Positions 36,625 through 49,215 are shown, counted from the first letter of the stretch. The stretch: 64,000 nucleotides of DNA from Atrichornis clamosus (GCA_013400975.1 WBMZ01003466.1:146501-210500); one strand, 5' to 3'. Made by a program: numbers and translations. The notes: generated by a model not told the origin, from the sequence alone.

Positions 36625-39600
36625 TTGTACGTTTTACAGCAGAACAAGTACTAGGAATTTTGGGTTTTTTCTTTTTTTTTAATGGACTCCTCCATTCCCA
36701 CTCACACGCCTGGGCACTGCAGCATCCCGAATACAATCCTGCAGTTTATTGTCAAAGCTATAAAACTCCTCTCTAAAAGGGCTGGAAGGCAGACGCTGTG
36801 CTAGAGCATCTTGGAATATCTTAAACTACCACGAAGCTTCTGAGCAAACTCCCCCGTACCCCGTCAGGAAATATTGCTGAGTGATCAGCCTTTGCTCGAG
36901 CTCTGAAAGCGTCCATCTGGCAAACGAGCCTTTGTTTGTGCTTTTGAAAGGCAGAGGGAAAACATTCCGCTGGTTTTTTTCTATCTGTTTGTTTGTTTGC
37001 ACAGCTCAGGAGATTAAGGACGACTTATTTCAAGTTAATGATTCTGTTCCCATGAGGGGAAAACACCTTTCTGTGAGCTGCAGGTCCCCTTAGCTATTTT
37101 TGTCTCTGATGGGACATTTCTGCCTTCAAAGACAGCAACCACTGTAAATACCTTCAGATGGCTGAGGCTCCCAACCTGCTGGCTCGCTTATTTTCAGACT
37201 TCCATTTGAAAAGGCAAATAGTTCTCTGTAGGAACAGGGAGGAGGAACAGAGTTTATTGTGGTTCAATTGTAGGGGTTCACACGAGGCCACAGCAAACCA
37301 ACATGTTAAGTGGCTCTATAAAGAGAAGCCTGGAAATCTTCCTGCTTTTAAGAGCTGAATAAAGCAGTGGATAGGACTTGCTCAGATGCACAGGAATAGC
37401 TCCTGTTAAATTTCCTGCTGGTGGGTGCATCATTTAGCAAGGGTCACCCTGAGAGGCCTCCAGCTGCTGTGGTGCTGCAGCCAAACACTTCCCAGCTCTC
37501 TCTTCAGGCCGCGCTTGAGGGCTGGTGTGGGGTGACTAAAACCAAGAGCAGTCAACTTAAAAGAGGTGTTTGATGGCTAAGCATAGAACTCATGAACAAA
37601 ACCTGCTAGAAAGAGCATTTGGCTTTCAAAGGAAGACGCGTTATGAGACCGGGAGCACCTTTGGCTTGTGCTGGGCTCCGCAGGAGCAGCAGGGACACAG
37701 CACCCAGCAGGATCCTTTCTCCATGTTCCCTGGGCATTGGATTAGTCCTGTGCTCCTGTGGGATTCATTCCTGATTCCTTCGGGTTTGTTGTCACAGGTG
37801 CTTCCCCAGGGGCAGGATGAGCTGCACTGGAAAACCTGCTGAGGATTCATTGCTGAAACCCTTTTGTCTCTTCTGCAAGCAATAGAAACCAAAGTTTGGG
37901 GTCCCATGGTTGCTTCCCATGGTCGTATAGTGGGAAGCACTGTCCCAAGATTAGCTTAGTCCTGTTTTCCAAGGTCATGAAAAAAACCTTTTTCTAATGC
38001 TGTTTGACTCTTTTTTAGGCATTAAATATAAGGGAAAAAACTTAGTGTTACCATTTCTTGTAAGGCCAAATAAAAAAAAATCATGCAGAATTTTTGTTTT
38101 TCTTATCTGCATTTTAAGGGTTTAATTATTTTAATTGTGTTATCTTCACAAAGTCAGTCAAAGCAGCAGAAATGGTTCAGTGTTTTTAGTTAAGTTCTGG
38201 TGGATTTATCTTTCCATCCACCATTTCCTCACTTCAGTAGTACTTTAGAAGGTTATGACGGTTATGCTTTCCATCAGCTACTTCTTTTGGAAAGTTCCTT
38301 TAGGACCTGCCACCTTTGCACCTGGAAGGAGCCGTAGAGGTGGATCTCTCCCGTGAACACCCCATGCCAGCCATGCTGGGCACCCATGGCCGGGGGGCTC
38401 GGGGCTCTCAGGCCTCTGGTGCAAACCCCAGCACCTCCTCGAGCAGTTTAAGGAACTTGAAGGTGGGCAGAAATATTAGAAGACAGAAGACATTTTAGGG
38501 GGTTTGTGCACATCTGTTTTTTGCTCTAGATGCCACCTATGTTTTCTTTGCTTTTCCCGAGGCCCATTAGGATCTATTCTGCTTTGTTGTGCTCAGAATT
38601 TACACACACAGCTCTTATTATTGCCTAAGGGGATCCTTACAAGTTTTATAGCATCCATATAGATTTGACAACTTGCTGCATCTGAATAGTTATTGTGTTT
38701 ACTCTGAGCATTGAGCATTGAGTGGATACCCAGGGCAGGCCTGGGCCTCAGAGAGAGATTTGGTGGCAGATTTGGCTTTCAGCTGCTGTCCTGAGCTAAA
38801 TCACTCCATAGCCACTGCATTCCGCAGCCCAGCCTCTCCCGTGCTTCTTCACCAGCAATGCCCCTGGCTCTGTTTTCAAAAGAAATCCAAGTCAAAAACT
38901 TCCCCTCTGTCACAGACCCCACAGGTAAATTAATGGTGTGTTCACTAGAAATAATTATCCATTAATTTTAATCCTGGATCCCCACATAAGCAGGAGGACT
39001 GAAAAGAAAATTGAGATGTCTGCTCTCCTATTTTCTCAGGTTGAAGACGCTCATGGCTCTGTCTCATTAAGGCTGGGAGGTGTTAATGGGAGGTGTTAAT
39101 ATGTAAATCTGGTCCTAGCAAGGCTGAGGAGCAGTGTGTAGTTCCACTCGTTGGCCGTGTCATCCCAGCCTGGTCCATGCCTACACGTGTGCCATTCCTG
39201 GCAGGACAGATGAGGAGGCTGGTGAGGTCACACGGCCACCCCAGAGGTGTCAGAGCCCCTTCTGTGGAAAGGGCCAAATTATGTGTTTAATTACAACCAG
39301 AGCATTAAGGGCATGCTCCCCCTGTGATCCCCAGGGCTGAGGACCCTGGGAGGTTTGCATAAAGATCAAGGAGAGAGTGAGACTCTTAGGAAATAAAGGA
39401 GTTGCCCATTAACAAAGGCTCTCAGAGCATTTGACATGGGGAAAGAAGACATTTCTGCGGCCTGTGTCAGACTGCAGCCAGCCTGGCCTTGTTTGCAGGT
39501 TCTGGCAGCAATTGGACACTCAGAGAGAGCAACCACAGAGTTTTCTGGGACATCTTCAGAGCTCCTTGTGTCAGACTTGCTATATGTAAATCCCCATGGT

Positions 39601-39690
39601 CAACGCTCTTGTCATTGCTACTGCTTTCTTTACCTCTCACTGAGAGAAACCTGATTTTTGGACAAAATTCCTTCCAAGCTTCTTAAGCTT
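36625..39690. other. Unique non-coding DNA
   Basis: No gene is supported. Frames at 37570-37842 (plus) and 37641-37940 (minus) overlap each other in GC-richer DNA and are unrecognised. GAGCATT is repeated twice near 38706-38720. A perfect 13-base tandem duplication lies at 39075-39100. I see no island or hairpin of note. Confidence 0.55.
39075..39100. repeat. 13-bp perfect tandem duplication
   Basis: GGGAGGTGTTAAT occurs twice in direct abutment (39075-39087 and 39088-39100) without mismatch. This is the signature of a recent slippage or fill-in duplication, and it is likely to be polymorphic. No gene is affected. Confidence 0.85.
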
Positions 39691-39691
39691 T

Positions 39692-39983
39692 CTCCTGGAG
39701 GTTGTAGTGAGGTGGGGTTTGGTCTCCTTCCAGGCAAGTGGTGCCAGGATGAGAGGACACGGCCTCAGGCTGTGCCAGGGCGGTTCAGGCTGGACACCAG
39801 GAGGAATTTCTTCATGGAAAGGGTGGTCAGGCCTTGGCAGGGGCTGCCCGGGGAGGTGATGGAGTCACCAGCCCTGGAGGTGTCCGAGGAATGACTGGAT
39901 GTGGCACCCAGTGACAAGGTGCAGACACAGGTTGGACTCAATGGTCTGGGAGGTCTTTTCCATCCTAAATAATTCTGTGATTC
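39692..39983 (+). mobile_element. CR1 LINE 3' fragment, plus strand
   Basis: A 5'-truncated CR1 copy starting in the CTCCTGGAGGTTGTAGTGAG block. It runs through GGTGGGGTTTGGTCTCC, GAGGAATTTCTTCATGGAAA, GGGTGGTCAGGCCTTGGCAG, GGAGGTGTCCGAGGAATG and TTGGACTCAATGGTCTGGG to the TAATTCTGTGATTCC tail. It has the same 3' signature and orientation as the copy 3.3 kb upstream at 36.35 kb, but extends about 40-50 bases further 5'. No coding capacity remains. Confidence 0.95.
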
Positions 39984-40379
39984 CTTTCTACCAAAGTACC
40001 CAAAATAATTTTCCATACCTGAAAGCACAGGACCAGTGATGTCAGTGATTGTTGAAACAAGTTTGAAATAATCTTTTGAATAAAACTCGCACAAAAAACT
40101 CCTATAAAATCAAGTCCAAAAAAAATATTTGGGAAGTCCCCAAATACACCAACAAAGCGGTGCTGGGAAGGGGGCGATGTGAACAGCCACTGACTGGAGC
40201 TTGTGCCTGTGTCAGGTGAGCAGTGCCTCCCCTCCTGAGGAGGGGCCACGGGGAGCTGGAGCTGCAGGAATGTTGTGCTGTTCCCGTGGGCACGGCTGGG
40301 GGCCGGTCCCACCCCACAGCCGGGGTGATGTAGGACTTGCACTGCCTGATCATCGGTAGAGTTACAACAAATAAAACAT

Positions 40380-40930
40380 TTTAATATGAGCAGTCACTGA
40401 ATGTTTACTGTATCATATTGCTGGGAGCTGAATGTGTGCCAAATGCTATAACAGAAGGGAGCATATGAACTCCAGAATGATGACACTAATAAGGAAATTA
40501 CAAAAGGCCCAACAAATGGCATTTGTGTTAAATCAATAATGCTCTGTTTGTTATTTTTTATTCTAATCTTTCTTCTAAAAAAAAAAAATTATCTTTCCAA
40601 ACAGTTGGCAATTCCCATTCTTGTTCTTCTTCCTGAACATAATTAAAAACATGTTGTGGCGTCTACTTAAGACATCAACTTTCCCAAGCCTGTCTTGTCC
40701 ACTGCGTTTTAAACAAAGACACTTGTTTTGGCATTGTGCCCTTAATTAATCATTTGAGACTTTACTGCTGTACAAAAAATGTCTTTGTTTAATGATTCAT
40801 CACAAGCCCAATTTCTGCAGAACTTAATCAACTACAGAACCAACTTTCTAATCAGTTTAAAGTAAAAGGAAAAAACAGAACGAGATTGCTTTTGGTGTAT
40901 TGTTTTGATAAAGCATTTGTTTGAGGCATG
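40380..40930. promoter_or_regulatory. Candidate conserved regulatory block with SOX/homeodomain words
   Basis: Repeat-poor AT-rich DNA (one 12-A run near 40579) with recurrent SOX-like words (AAACAAAGACAC near 40712, GTCTTTGTTTAAT near 40781) and homeodomain words (CTTAATTAATCATTTG near 40741, AATGATTCATC). The two SOX-like words are in opposite orientation about 70 bases apart. No frame of note. The call is inferred from texture and motif density. Confidence 0.27.
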
Positions 40931-43289
40931 CCAATATTCTGGGCTATTTATGACTTAAAATCTGCAGATCAGATTGGTCACTTGACCTGGGAATTCAGGA
41001 GAATGGAACCTGTTACTTATGGAAAAGCAGGATCCTTGAAGCCCTCACCAGCACCACTGTGCAGTGCAGCTGGCTGGCACCAGGCAGCTCCTTGTGGAAA
41101 GGGACTCCAGGCTTTGAAGATGCATTTGCAATGTAAAGTTTGGTGTGATAGGAAAGCAGTAATGAACATAGCTGGATTTATGAAATGCAGAGGTTATTTT
41201 TCCACTGGTTTTGCTTTTTTACTGTCTCTTTTTTTTTTTGGTTGGTTGCTTTTGTTTGGTTGCTTTTGGGGTTTTTTTCTGTTATCACATAATATTCTTT
41301 CATTTAAGTTCCACTTCAATTTTCATATGGCTACAATCAAACTTGTGTTCTAGCGGCAGAGTTTTACAATAAATGAGTTTCCCATAGGACAACAGAGGAG
41401 AGTCTTAATTTTTCTGTGATTGTTTTGTTCTTCCATTTGATTTGGAACACAAAGATCAGAGCTAAGGAGATCGAGTCCCTAAATGACACAGAACAGTTGT
41501 GCTTTAGTCACCAGGAGCAGGGCCTGGCCCTTGCAGCACCATGGAGGCCCTTTGCAGGATCCATCCCTGCTCCAGCACGGATCACCCAGCTCAGACACAC
41601 GGAGATTGGAGATGATAGCCTTTGGCTCGTCGTGCAATTCATCACGTGCAGCTGAGGTGCAGTTCAATGACTGACATCTGACAGACACACATTTGATAGC
41701 TCAATTATTCCACACACACGAGCCAAAGCTCCTCTGGATTTTACTTCAAGTTGTCAGAATCGCACCAAAGTACCCCCAAAACCATCCTTCTTTTTTTTCC
41801 CTTTTTTTTTCAATTAAGTTTTTCTGTATATTGGTAAAAATATACAATCCCCAATTCTCTAAGCAACTGCACACAGCTTGCACTGTGTCAAAACATGCCT
41901 ATATTGAGTAAATATATTATTACGCTATGTTAATGTGTGTTATGTAACGGTCATCTATATTAATGTATTCTTGGTGTAAGATAATAGCATCCATTTACTG
42001 GCGTTTCTAGCTTGTGCTGCTCTCTACACTTGGATTTTGAGTGTGGAATTTCCCCTTTCAGGTCAGACAAGAAGGTATCTGATTTAACAGGCAATGCCAC
42101 TGCAGTGAGTTGTGCCCGTCCTTATTACCCAGCTCAGATGAGGTTTTGGGTTTGGTTGAAAACAACCAAGGCGGTTTCTGTGCTCGTTGTCCAGAAGGTG
42201 TTACAGCATAATTGGGCTGTGCAGGCTTCCCTGGCACAGACTGCCCAAGTGAGACAACAAACAGTGAGACCCTTCTCATTGTGATCACCTCTTTGGGTCC
42301 AAGAGCCCCAGACCCCAGCAGTTCACCCCAGGCACCCACGGGAGCCCTGCTCACACCGAGGGGAGAACTGACCGCTGCTCCCAGTAGCGACTCTGGTGAG
42401 GTTTCATTTCAAAGCTAAATGCCGTTTGTTTGCCTTTGTGGATTCTGGTGGTGTATGAAGTGACAGAGGGCAGGCTCTGGTGTGCAGGGTGCCCTGCTCA
42501 GCTCGACCTGCAGAGTGAAGCCCACCAGAGCTCACCTTGTGCCCAGCAGCAGGGGCTGAGCCCTGATGGAAACAAGAGATCCTTATGGTGCCAAAGCCTC
42601 ACTCCCCTTTGCAACAATTCCTTGCATTTTTGGCTGAGCACAAGGAGCAGCCACAACTTTATAAAGTGCCACCCTGTGCGGGCTCCCCTCAGCAGTGGCT
42701 CAGTGTGATGGCAGCAATTGGTGATTGTTCTCCTCCTGGGAAGCCTCTTGATATCACCGGACACCTCCTCTGGCCGGATCACCAGGGTTGCTTTTCTTTG
42801 CTACTTGGCAGCTGCAAAAACGAAACCCAGCTGTAAAAAATAAGAGCCTCTTGTCTATTTGGCAAGGCCAATTGGAGCTGGGGCGCGTGTGTGTGTGTCT
42901 GGGCAGGACAAAAGCAAACTTGGTGAGCAGTATGGTCTGAACATGTGTTTGCTACCAGTGATATTCTTAGATATTCACGAGTGCTGAATGCCTGGGTAAA
43001 GTGAAGGTGTGTGGCTGTGTTTAACAATCAGGCTGCTGCTCTCCACCCCAAAACAAGACACACTGGCATCATGCTGCCCTTGCTTGAAGCTAAGCAACAC
43101 CCTCTGGGAGTAGAGCAGGAGCAGAGCCCGGGAGCCCGGGTTGTTAGTGCTGTGCTCCGGTCACTCGGCAGTGCCCAGCTGGCCATAATGCAACTCAAAC
43201 AACTCTGTCTGCAAAAGTCACTTCTTGTAATTGCAAGGAGAGGAACTCAGCCACAAAGAGATGGATTCTGGTTTTTTTCTTCCCATTAG
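40931..43289. other. Unique non-coding DNA
   Basis: No gene is supported. A plus frame of 141 codons (40928-41353) ends in a poly-T/TTGG-rich stretch (41221-41280) that gives an artificial Phe/Leu-rich tail, so it is rejected as coding. Frames at 41416-41655 and 41479-41688 overlap on opposite strands. A (GT)6 run lies at 42887-42898. Confidence 0.55.
42887..42898. repeat. (GT)6 microsatellite
   Basis: Six GT units preceded by GGGGCGC, forming an alternating purine-pyrimidine run of about 15 bases. It is short and has no apparent function. Confidence 0.8.
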
Positions 43290-43440
43290 GATGATTTAGA
43301 CTTGTACAATAAGCATCACTGCATGGCTGCTAGATAATGCACGTTATTAATTTGGCACATACTATTGCTCTATTTCTGTAATATTTCATACACTTTGCAG
43401 AGCTTTACATTCAGAGAGCAAGCACAGAAATAACAGACCT
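43290..43440. promoter_or_regulatory. Candidate regulatory block
   Basis: A short repeat-free stretch with homeodomain words (CGTTATTAATTTGG near 43343, CTAGATAATGCACG) and no coding frame. The texture resembles a conserved element, with no other support. Confidence 0.18.
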
Positions 43441-45689
43441 TCAGGTCCGCTCCTGCCATTTCATTTTTTCCTGAGCAACAGAGTAGTAGCTCAGTGAAAT
43501 CCTGAATCCCAATTTTCCTTGTGTTGTCTCCACAACCAGCCCTTCAGCCAGCCAGCTGGTCCCTGCTAGTATAGGAAGAGCTAGTAATTAAATCCTAACT
43601 GTTTGAAGATAAACAAATGAGGACAAAGTGATAAAATTAAGGCACAGAGGTGCCTGACTTTTCATCCTTCTTAGAAGTTGCAAAGTGACCTCCACAGATC
43701 TCACTTTTTGTGCCAGAATCTTTAATTTTAGCCACTTCACCTTGCAGGAAGAGATCTACTCCTCTGTTTATCAGAGCCCAGGCAGATTCTCCATTTGACA
43801 GAAATATCTGGAAGGATCCACAATGTTAACTTCTGGGAGAAGTATTAGGGGTTGAGGACCTGCAAGTCTGGACATTTTTGTAAACATCCAGCATGTATAG
43901 AGAGAGGAGAGTGGGAATACTACAGGGAAGAAGCTGGGAAATTGAAGCAGGTAAGAAATAAAAAAAAGGTGTTCCTCTGAGAGTGAAGCTACAGCCAGAA
44001 GAGTGACCACTTCAGTGGAGGTCATTTTGGAAACAAATAACTGAACTTTGGTTTACACCTCCAGGAACATTCATGTAATTTACTTTGCACTAGCACGATC
44101 AGTGATGGTTACATCCAGGAGTTTATTCAGGAGAAGCCCTAGCCCAAGGATAGCAACGTGAGACGTGTCTCAACTGATAAATGAAAGCTCTCTGTGACGA
44201 GCTGGTGGTGGAGCTCCTCGTTGCCCTCCTACACTCGCTCTCAGCCCCGATTTCGGTGCCTGTGCTTTGTGCAGGCTCTCGACTGCACCCGTGCTGATGG
44301 GAGATAGGAAAGGTTGTTGCTAAGTGACATGACAACTGCAAAGTGCTTTTCAATTTCTCTTTCTGTTTTCTACTCCCACCCTCCACGCTCATCCTGCATG
44401 GAGAGTTTGCTGCTGGAACATCCCCGTCTGGCAGCGAACGCCGCGTGACAAAGCTCCAGGTCACATTGCTCACTGCAGTGCCACTGACACTTCTGTTGCT
44501 GCCCCAATCCTGCTGCAAGTTGAATTCCCATTTTAACTTGCTCAGATGTAAATCTGGGTGGTTCAGAGTCTGGGCTGGAGGGGGTTTGGGGGCAGCTTCC
44601 CCAGCCGTGTGTAGCAGCTCCTCTCGGCCCTTCCAGGCTCTGTAACTCAGCCCTGCAAACACAACCCAGGACAAAGTCTTGGCATAGCTGCTCTTGCTGC
44701 TTTATCCCTGCTATGGTAACTGCCATGGGCTGGAAAGCACCAAATTTTGCTGCAGTGGAAGATTTCTCTTCCCAAACCCTGCTGGTAGCCCAAGTCTCTG
44801 TTGCTGAAGCCCTCCTCAGGTTATTTCATCTATTGGCTCCATGTAGGAAAGTAGTTTCATAACAATTAAAAAACCCACCCAAACTTCAAACCACCAGCTT
44901 CTTTGAACTTTAGCTCTTACAGCAGCCTTTATACTACTTCAGTCTCCCTGCCTTGAGTTTCACTGGCCAAACCATCTCCTTTTGTTTGGTGCCAGTGCAG
45001 TGACTCTGAGGCTGGATGGGCCCTGTCAGGACCCACCACAGCTCACCACAGCAAACCAGTGAGAGGATCACAGTAAATAACATCACAGGGCCTGGGCATC
45101 TGCCTGTCCTGGGCCCCCCTCTACTCCACACACAGGTGAAGTCCCAACTTTCTGCCATGCAGAATTGGTGAGAGGAAGCCTGGCATTGCGCCTGCGCTGT
45201 CTGCTCCTCACCACACAGTCAAGAGGTCATAACAGGATAGGCGGTTTTAAAACCCTGGTGCTGAAGAAAGCCTTTGCACTGAAATAAATCCCAAGCAAGA
45301 TATTTCTTTTTTCAGTTTGGGAGGAGGGGAGCTGCTAGAAAAAAAAATGTGAGCTCAACTATTAGCTTTCCACTTGTAAAACTTCATATATCACTAAATA
45401 TATTGCCCGTAGAGGACAGAAGCTGTTAAGACGGAGAAGAATTTTGAAGATGGATGAATGACAAAGACAAATGAAGATTTTTATTTTAGCAGAAGTTTCC
45501 AAGTGCTGTCTCTGGGTTGGGAGGGTACTGTTAATAAAGTACACTTGACATATAACTGTTCAAGTTCCTGAGAAACAGCTTTGCTTTAAAGTTCGGTGGA
45601 GGATCAAAAAGAGCGAATTCTCTGTTTTTCTCTATGAAAAAGAAAAAGAAAGCCCTGAAAAAGGATAGGTTTTTTTGGGAAACGGCATC
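43441..45689. other. Unique non-coding DNA
   Basis: No gene is supported. The minus frame 44123-44674 (183 codons) overlaps plus frame 44343-44645 and a second minus frame 44370-44726. It has a Ser/Arg/Pro-rich translation without domains. An 11-base match to the miR-30 5' end at 43879-43889 is rejected because no hairpin surrounds it. A purine-rich AAGAAAAAGAAAG stretch lies near 45640-45655. Confidence 0.55.
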
Positions 45690-46050
45690 TATGCCTTTTG
45701 TCTTTTCTTCTCTTTGTGGTCCAGAGACAGTGCGTTGACTGACTTCTTCAGAAAGGAGATCAGTGAAATTGTCAGTTGATTACTTCTCCTTGATTAGCAT
45801 TTATAAGAGCCCTGTGATACATTATTTGCATTCCTATTTAGCCGTGATTTTTGTGGGGCAGCAATGATTAAACTTGTCACAGGGCCTGATTGACAGGGTC
45901 AGATCTTCACTTTCTACTCTTTTGAAATTAAAAACAAATGTGTCAGCTCCCTTCATGGGCCGCAGCGCTGTGAAGCTTGCTTGCCTTGTCATCGCAGATA
46001 GGTCAGGAATGTTTTAATTTTAGGGATGGATTCTGCTTGTCAAGCAGAGT
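45690..46050. promoter_or_regulatory. Candidate conserved noncoding element with octamer
   Basis: Repeat-free DNA with a perfect POU octamer ATTTGCAT (45824-45831), homeodomain words (TTGATTAGCATTTATAA near 45789, GATTAAAC) and an inverted pair of CCTGTGAT- and TCACAGGGCC-type words. The 300 bases are free of simple repeats and of coding frames, and resemble amniote conserved elements. No alignment was available. Confidence 0.32.
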
Positions 46051-49030
46051 GTGATGGCGTGTAGTTCTGGAGATGAGATGTGAAGGGTGTAAAACAAAGA
46101 ATGGAAAGAACAAAGACAAAGACACTCACATTATTAGACAGATTTAATTAGTCTGAATGGATATTATGCTAGATGAAGCAGTGAGCTGTGAAATTAACCC
46201 TTGATTACGGATTGGCGGATCATGCTCATAAAGAGAATCAAACCTTGGTGAATGGGAAAGAGGTGCCATCCTACCCTCACAGCCTCCATCCCCATGACCC
46301 CTTCCCGAGCCCAAGAGGGGGTGGAAGTCTTTGAAGGAAAGATTGTTGTTGGTGGCATTTGGGAAGTTAAGGCAGTGTCTCCCTTTTTCCCAACATCTGA
46401 GGCTGGCCTGCCCAAAGAGCTGGAACCAGCAGGTTCCAGGGAGGGAGGAACTTTCCCAAATTTCTTTTTGCAGGAAGAATGGTGAGTAACGACTCCCACC
46501 CAAGGCAGCCCATGCCCTGTGAGGCAGCACAGAGCCCAAGTCCCCTCTAAAGACACATCCCCACCTAATTCCTGCCTCCCTTCCCACCTCTACCAAGCTG
46601 TTTTGGTATTTCTGCTTGAAAACATATTTTGCCACGATAAGCTGTGAGTTAATGTGATATTGCTCACCCCTAAGTGAGGGTTTAGGTATCAGAAAGGCTG
46701 GTCTGCACCACAAATCAAGTGCCATAGTATCCCAAATACAGAGAGAGTGTGGGAGACCAGGGCAGTGACAATCCAGAGGATCCTGGGTTTGGGTGCATCC
46801 AGGGCTCTACAGAAGAGGTACTCCCGCCTTTTGTGTTCTTCTCATCAGCATTCCCCAAGCTCCATATCAAGAACTCCTCTAATTAGCACCACTGCAAGGG
46901 AGGAAAACAAACAGAAAATACAGTGTTACTCTCCTGTTAGTTCCCTGTCGTTTCTTCCCAGTTGTTCAACTAATGGAGTACTCAGCCTTTATGTTAAAAG
47001 AGAGGGGGAAAAAAGCCAAAGGGTGTTAGGTGCACGGATCTGCCAATAGGTGTGAGGCCCCTGCTTCCCTCTGGCACCTTTGAAAGGCTTTGTTTCAGTG
47101 GAAATTTGTGAGATTGGAAAGGAGTTAGACATGAAAACAAGTGGGGTCAAAGCCTGCATGGAAATGGTGGCTGGAAACTTCCTCAGCAGCAGACTCACCT
47201 CTAGTGCTGTAGGTACTGTGCTGCACAGTGCTCCCTCTCACACCATTTTTGTGTATCTGATATCAAGAATTCTCATTTTTATTTAACATTTAGTAGCATT
47301 TAAGTAGTGCCTCTGTGTAGAGTGAAAAAACCCTTTGATTAAAGACCTACAGAAGATTAATGAAAGTCATTATCTTTGTATGATAGCAGCGAGTTACTAC
47401 CCACAGAATAAAAGGAATTTCTGCCTGCACATCTTTTCTGCCCTGCTTTCCCCATCCCTTTTCATACCCTGAAAGAGAAGAGGCAGCATGGGAAGGTGAT
47501 GAGGGAATAGGACATGACACAAATCCCATTGAGAAGTCTACTACTGAATCTCTGTTGGTGTTAGAACAAGTCACTTTGCCATTCTCCAGCTGAAAATTAT
47601 TATTTAAGGACAAAAGACTAGTACTTATCATGAAACCTGAAGACACAGACTAGTTCTTAGGCAGAAAAGCCTTGTCATTGAACTGGTGTTTATGTGAGCA
47701 GTCACACATTAGTGTTACTCCTTTCAGGGGCTTTTCATCAGTCTTTATTATTACAGACCTATTGAGCTGTTCCTCAGTTACTGGGAATCAACAGAACTCT
47801 CCCGAAATTAGTGGTGCTGCATAGTTTTACATCAGCTGAGAATCTGGCTCTTCCCTTCTGGCTGCTGAGAATTATTCAGATAAACTCTCCCAGTACAGGC
47901 CCCGCAAACCTCCCGAGAAGGGTCTGCTCTCCACACCCAACACTGCACCCTCGATCTGTGTCTCAGCCCCCAGTCTGGAAGACCAAGTGGGTCATGCAGT
48001 AACTAAATTAAACAGTTTTAATGCAATGATTTGATCCAGTAGCTTTTTGCATTCTCTGCTGGGTTACCTGTAGCAGGGCAGGTGGGCTGGCGTGGGCTCG
48101 GGGGTCTGGACAGGCTGCTGGCCTGTGTTGCTAAAAGAGAAAACACATGAAATCACTGGAAAATAAATGTTAGTGAAAGGGAGATCTCAGTGTCTTCTGC
48201 CTGTGTATTTATCAGAAATGCAGGTGAGGTTTCTGGTTTCTTTGTTTTGCCACTTGCCACAGTTGTCTCCCTGGGCACTGAGCTCTGTAGCTCACAAAAC
48301 CTTAACAGGGCTGATTCTGCCTCCGTGGTGCTGCTCCTGCTCACTTTGCAGAGAGACAGACTTCAACTCCTGCATTCAGCTCCCATAAAAACCATCAGCA
48401 GACAAAAGGGATCCAGAGGAGAGGTTTGGACAGGGCCATTCAGTGCAGAGAATGTTGAGTGAATGCTCAAGACAGCCCTACAGCGTTGCAGCCGCTCCTT
48501 CGCTGAGGAACAATAAGCACTTACATATGGAATACAATGCACATTTGCTGGGATGCTCCCTTTTCCATTACCATCCTGCTGTTCCTGAGCAGAACGGAAG
48601 GATCAGTGCTGGCCCCATTTGCAGGGGCATTTCTGCCTCAGTGCTGTGCCTTGAGAAGGAGGAACTCTGCTTAGAGCAGGGAGTTGGCTCTGGTGTAAAC
48701 CGGCCGTGAGCAGGGCAGGCCCAGGCTCTTCCCCCAAAGGGGCAGCCCCAAATCCGCGCGTTTCTGCCCGCCAGACACAGCGAATATTTTCTAATTAAAT
48801 ACAGGAGATCCTGGCTCACCTGAGGTTCAGGTTTGCAGCCCTGTTTCTCATCACTCCCTGCATTCCAAGAGCAGGAGCCGCCGCGTGCCCCCCACCCTCC
48901 CTTCCCTCCTCACACGGAATTGTTTCGGCGGTCGCTTGGTGTGTCAGCTTGTAAGTCTATAAAACAGTTTTCTACCAGCTGGAAATCCAACATGCTACAT
49001 GAATACATAACAGTGCCTAACCAAGAAGGT
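46051..49030. other. Unique non-coding DNA
   Basis: No gene is supported. The minus frame 46144-46725 (193 codons) is overlapped by minus frame 46194-46556 and plus frame 46252-46485. Its product is unrecognised and has no domain. Bases 48680-48930 are moderately GC-rich without an island. No CR1 copy is found in this interval. Confidence 0.55.
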
Positions 49031-49215
49031 TTGTAATTCAGTAATTAGCTGTAATTAATGAACACAAAGTGAAGACTCATTTACAGTTTAAATTATCACA
49101 TTAGCTCCTGTCACCCTCTATGTACACAAAACAGCAGGAATTCAATTATTTTTATTCTTCAAAGCTAATTTAAAATTTAAGGAATGCCATTACATGAAAT
49201 AATAGGTAGGAAATG
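49031..49215. promoter_or_regulatory. TAATT homeodomain-motif cluster
   Basis: GTAATT starts at 49033, 49041 and 49051, the last two extending to GTAATTA and GTAATTAAT. The result is three homeodomain cores spaced 8 and 10 bases apart, on the same face of the helix for one spacing. AT-rich unique DNA with further TTCAATTATT and GCTAATTTAAAATTT words follows to about 49200. No frame crosses it. Closely spaced TAATTA cores are typical of paired-type or LIM-homeodomain enhancers, but AT-rich DNA produces them by chance too. Confidence 0.3.

Noticed and set aside
40928..41353. 141-codon plus frame
   Set aside because: Its last third is a translated T-rich tract (FLLSLFFFGWLL-type), so its length is an artefact.
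43879..43889. 11-base match to the miR-30 5' end (TGTAAACATCC)
   Set aside because: Downstream bases differ from miR-30 members and no complementary arm forms a precursor hairpin.
44123..44674. 183-codon minus frame
   Set aside because: No domain; three other frames overlap it; composition-driven.
46144..46725. 193-codon minus frame
   Set aside because: No domain; overlaps frames 46194-46556 (minus) and 46252-46485 (plus).
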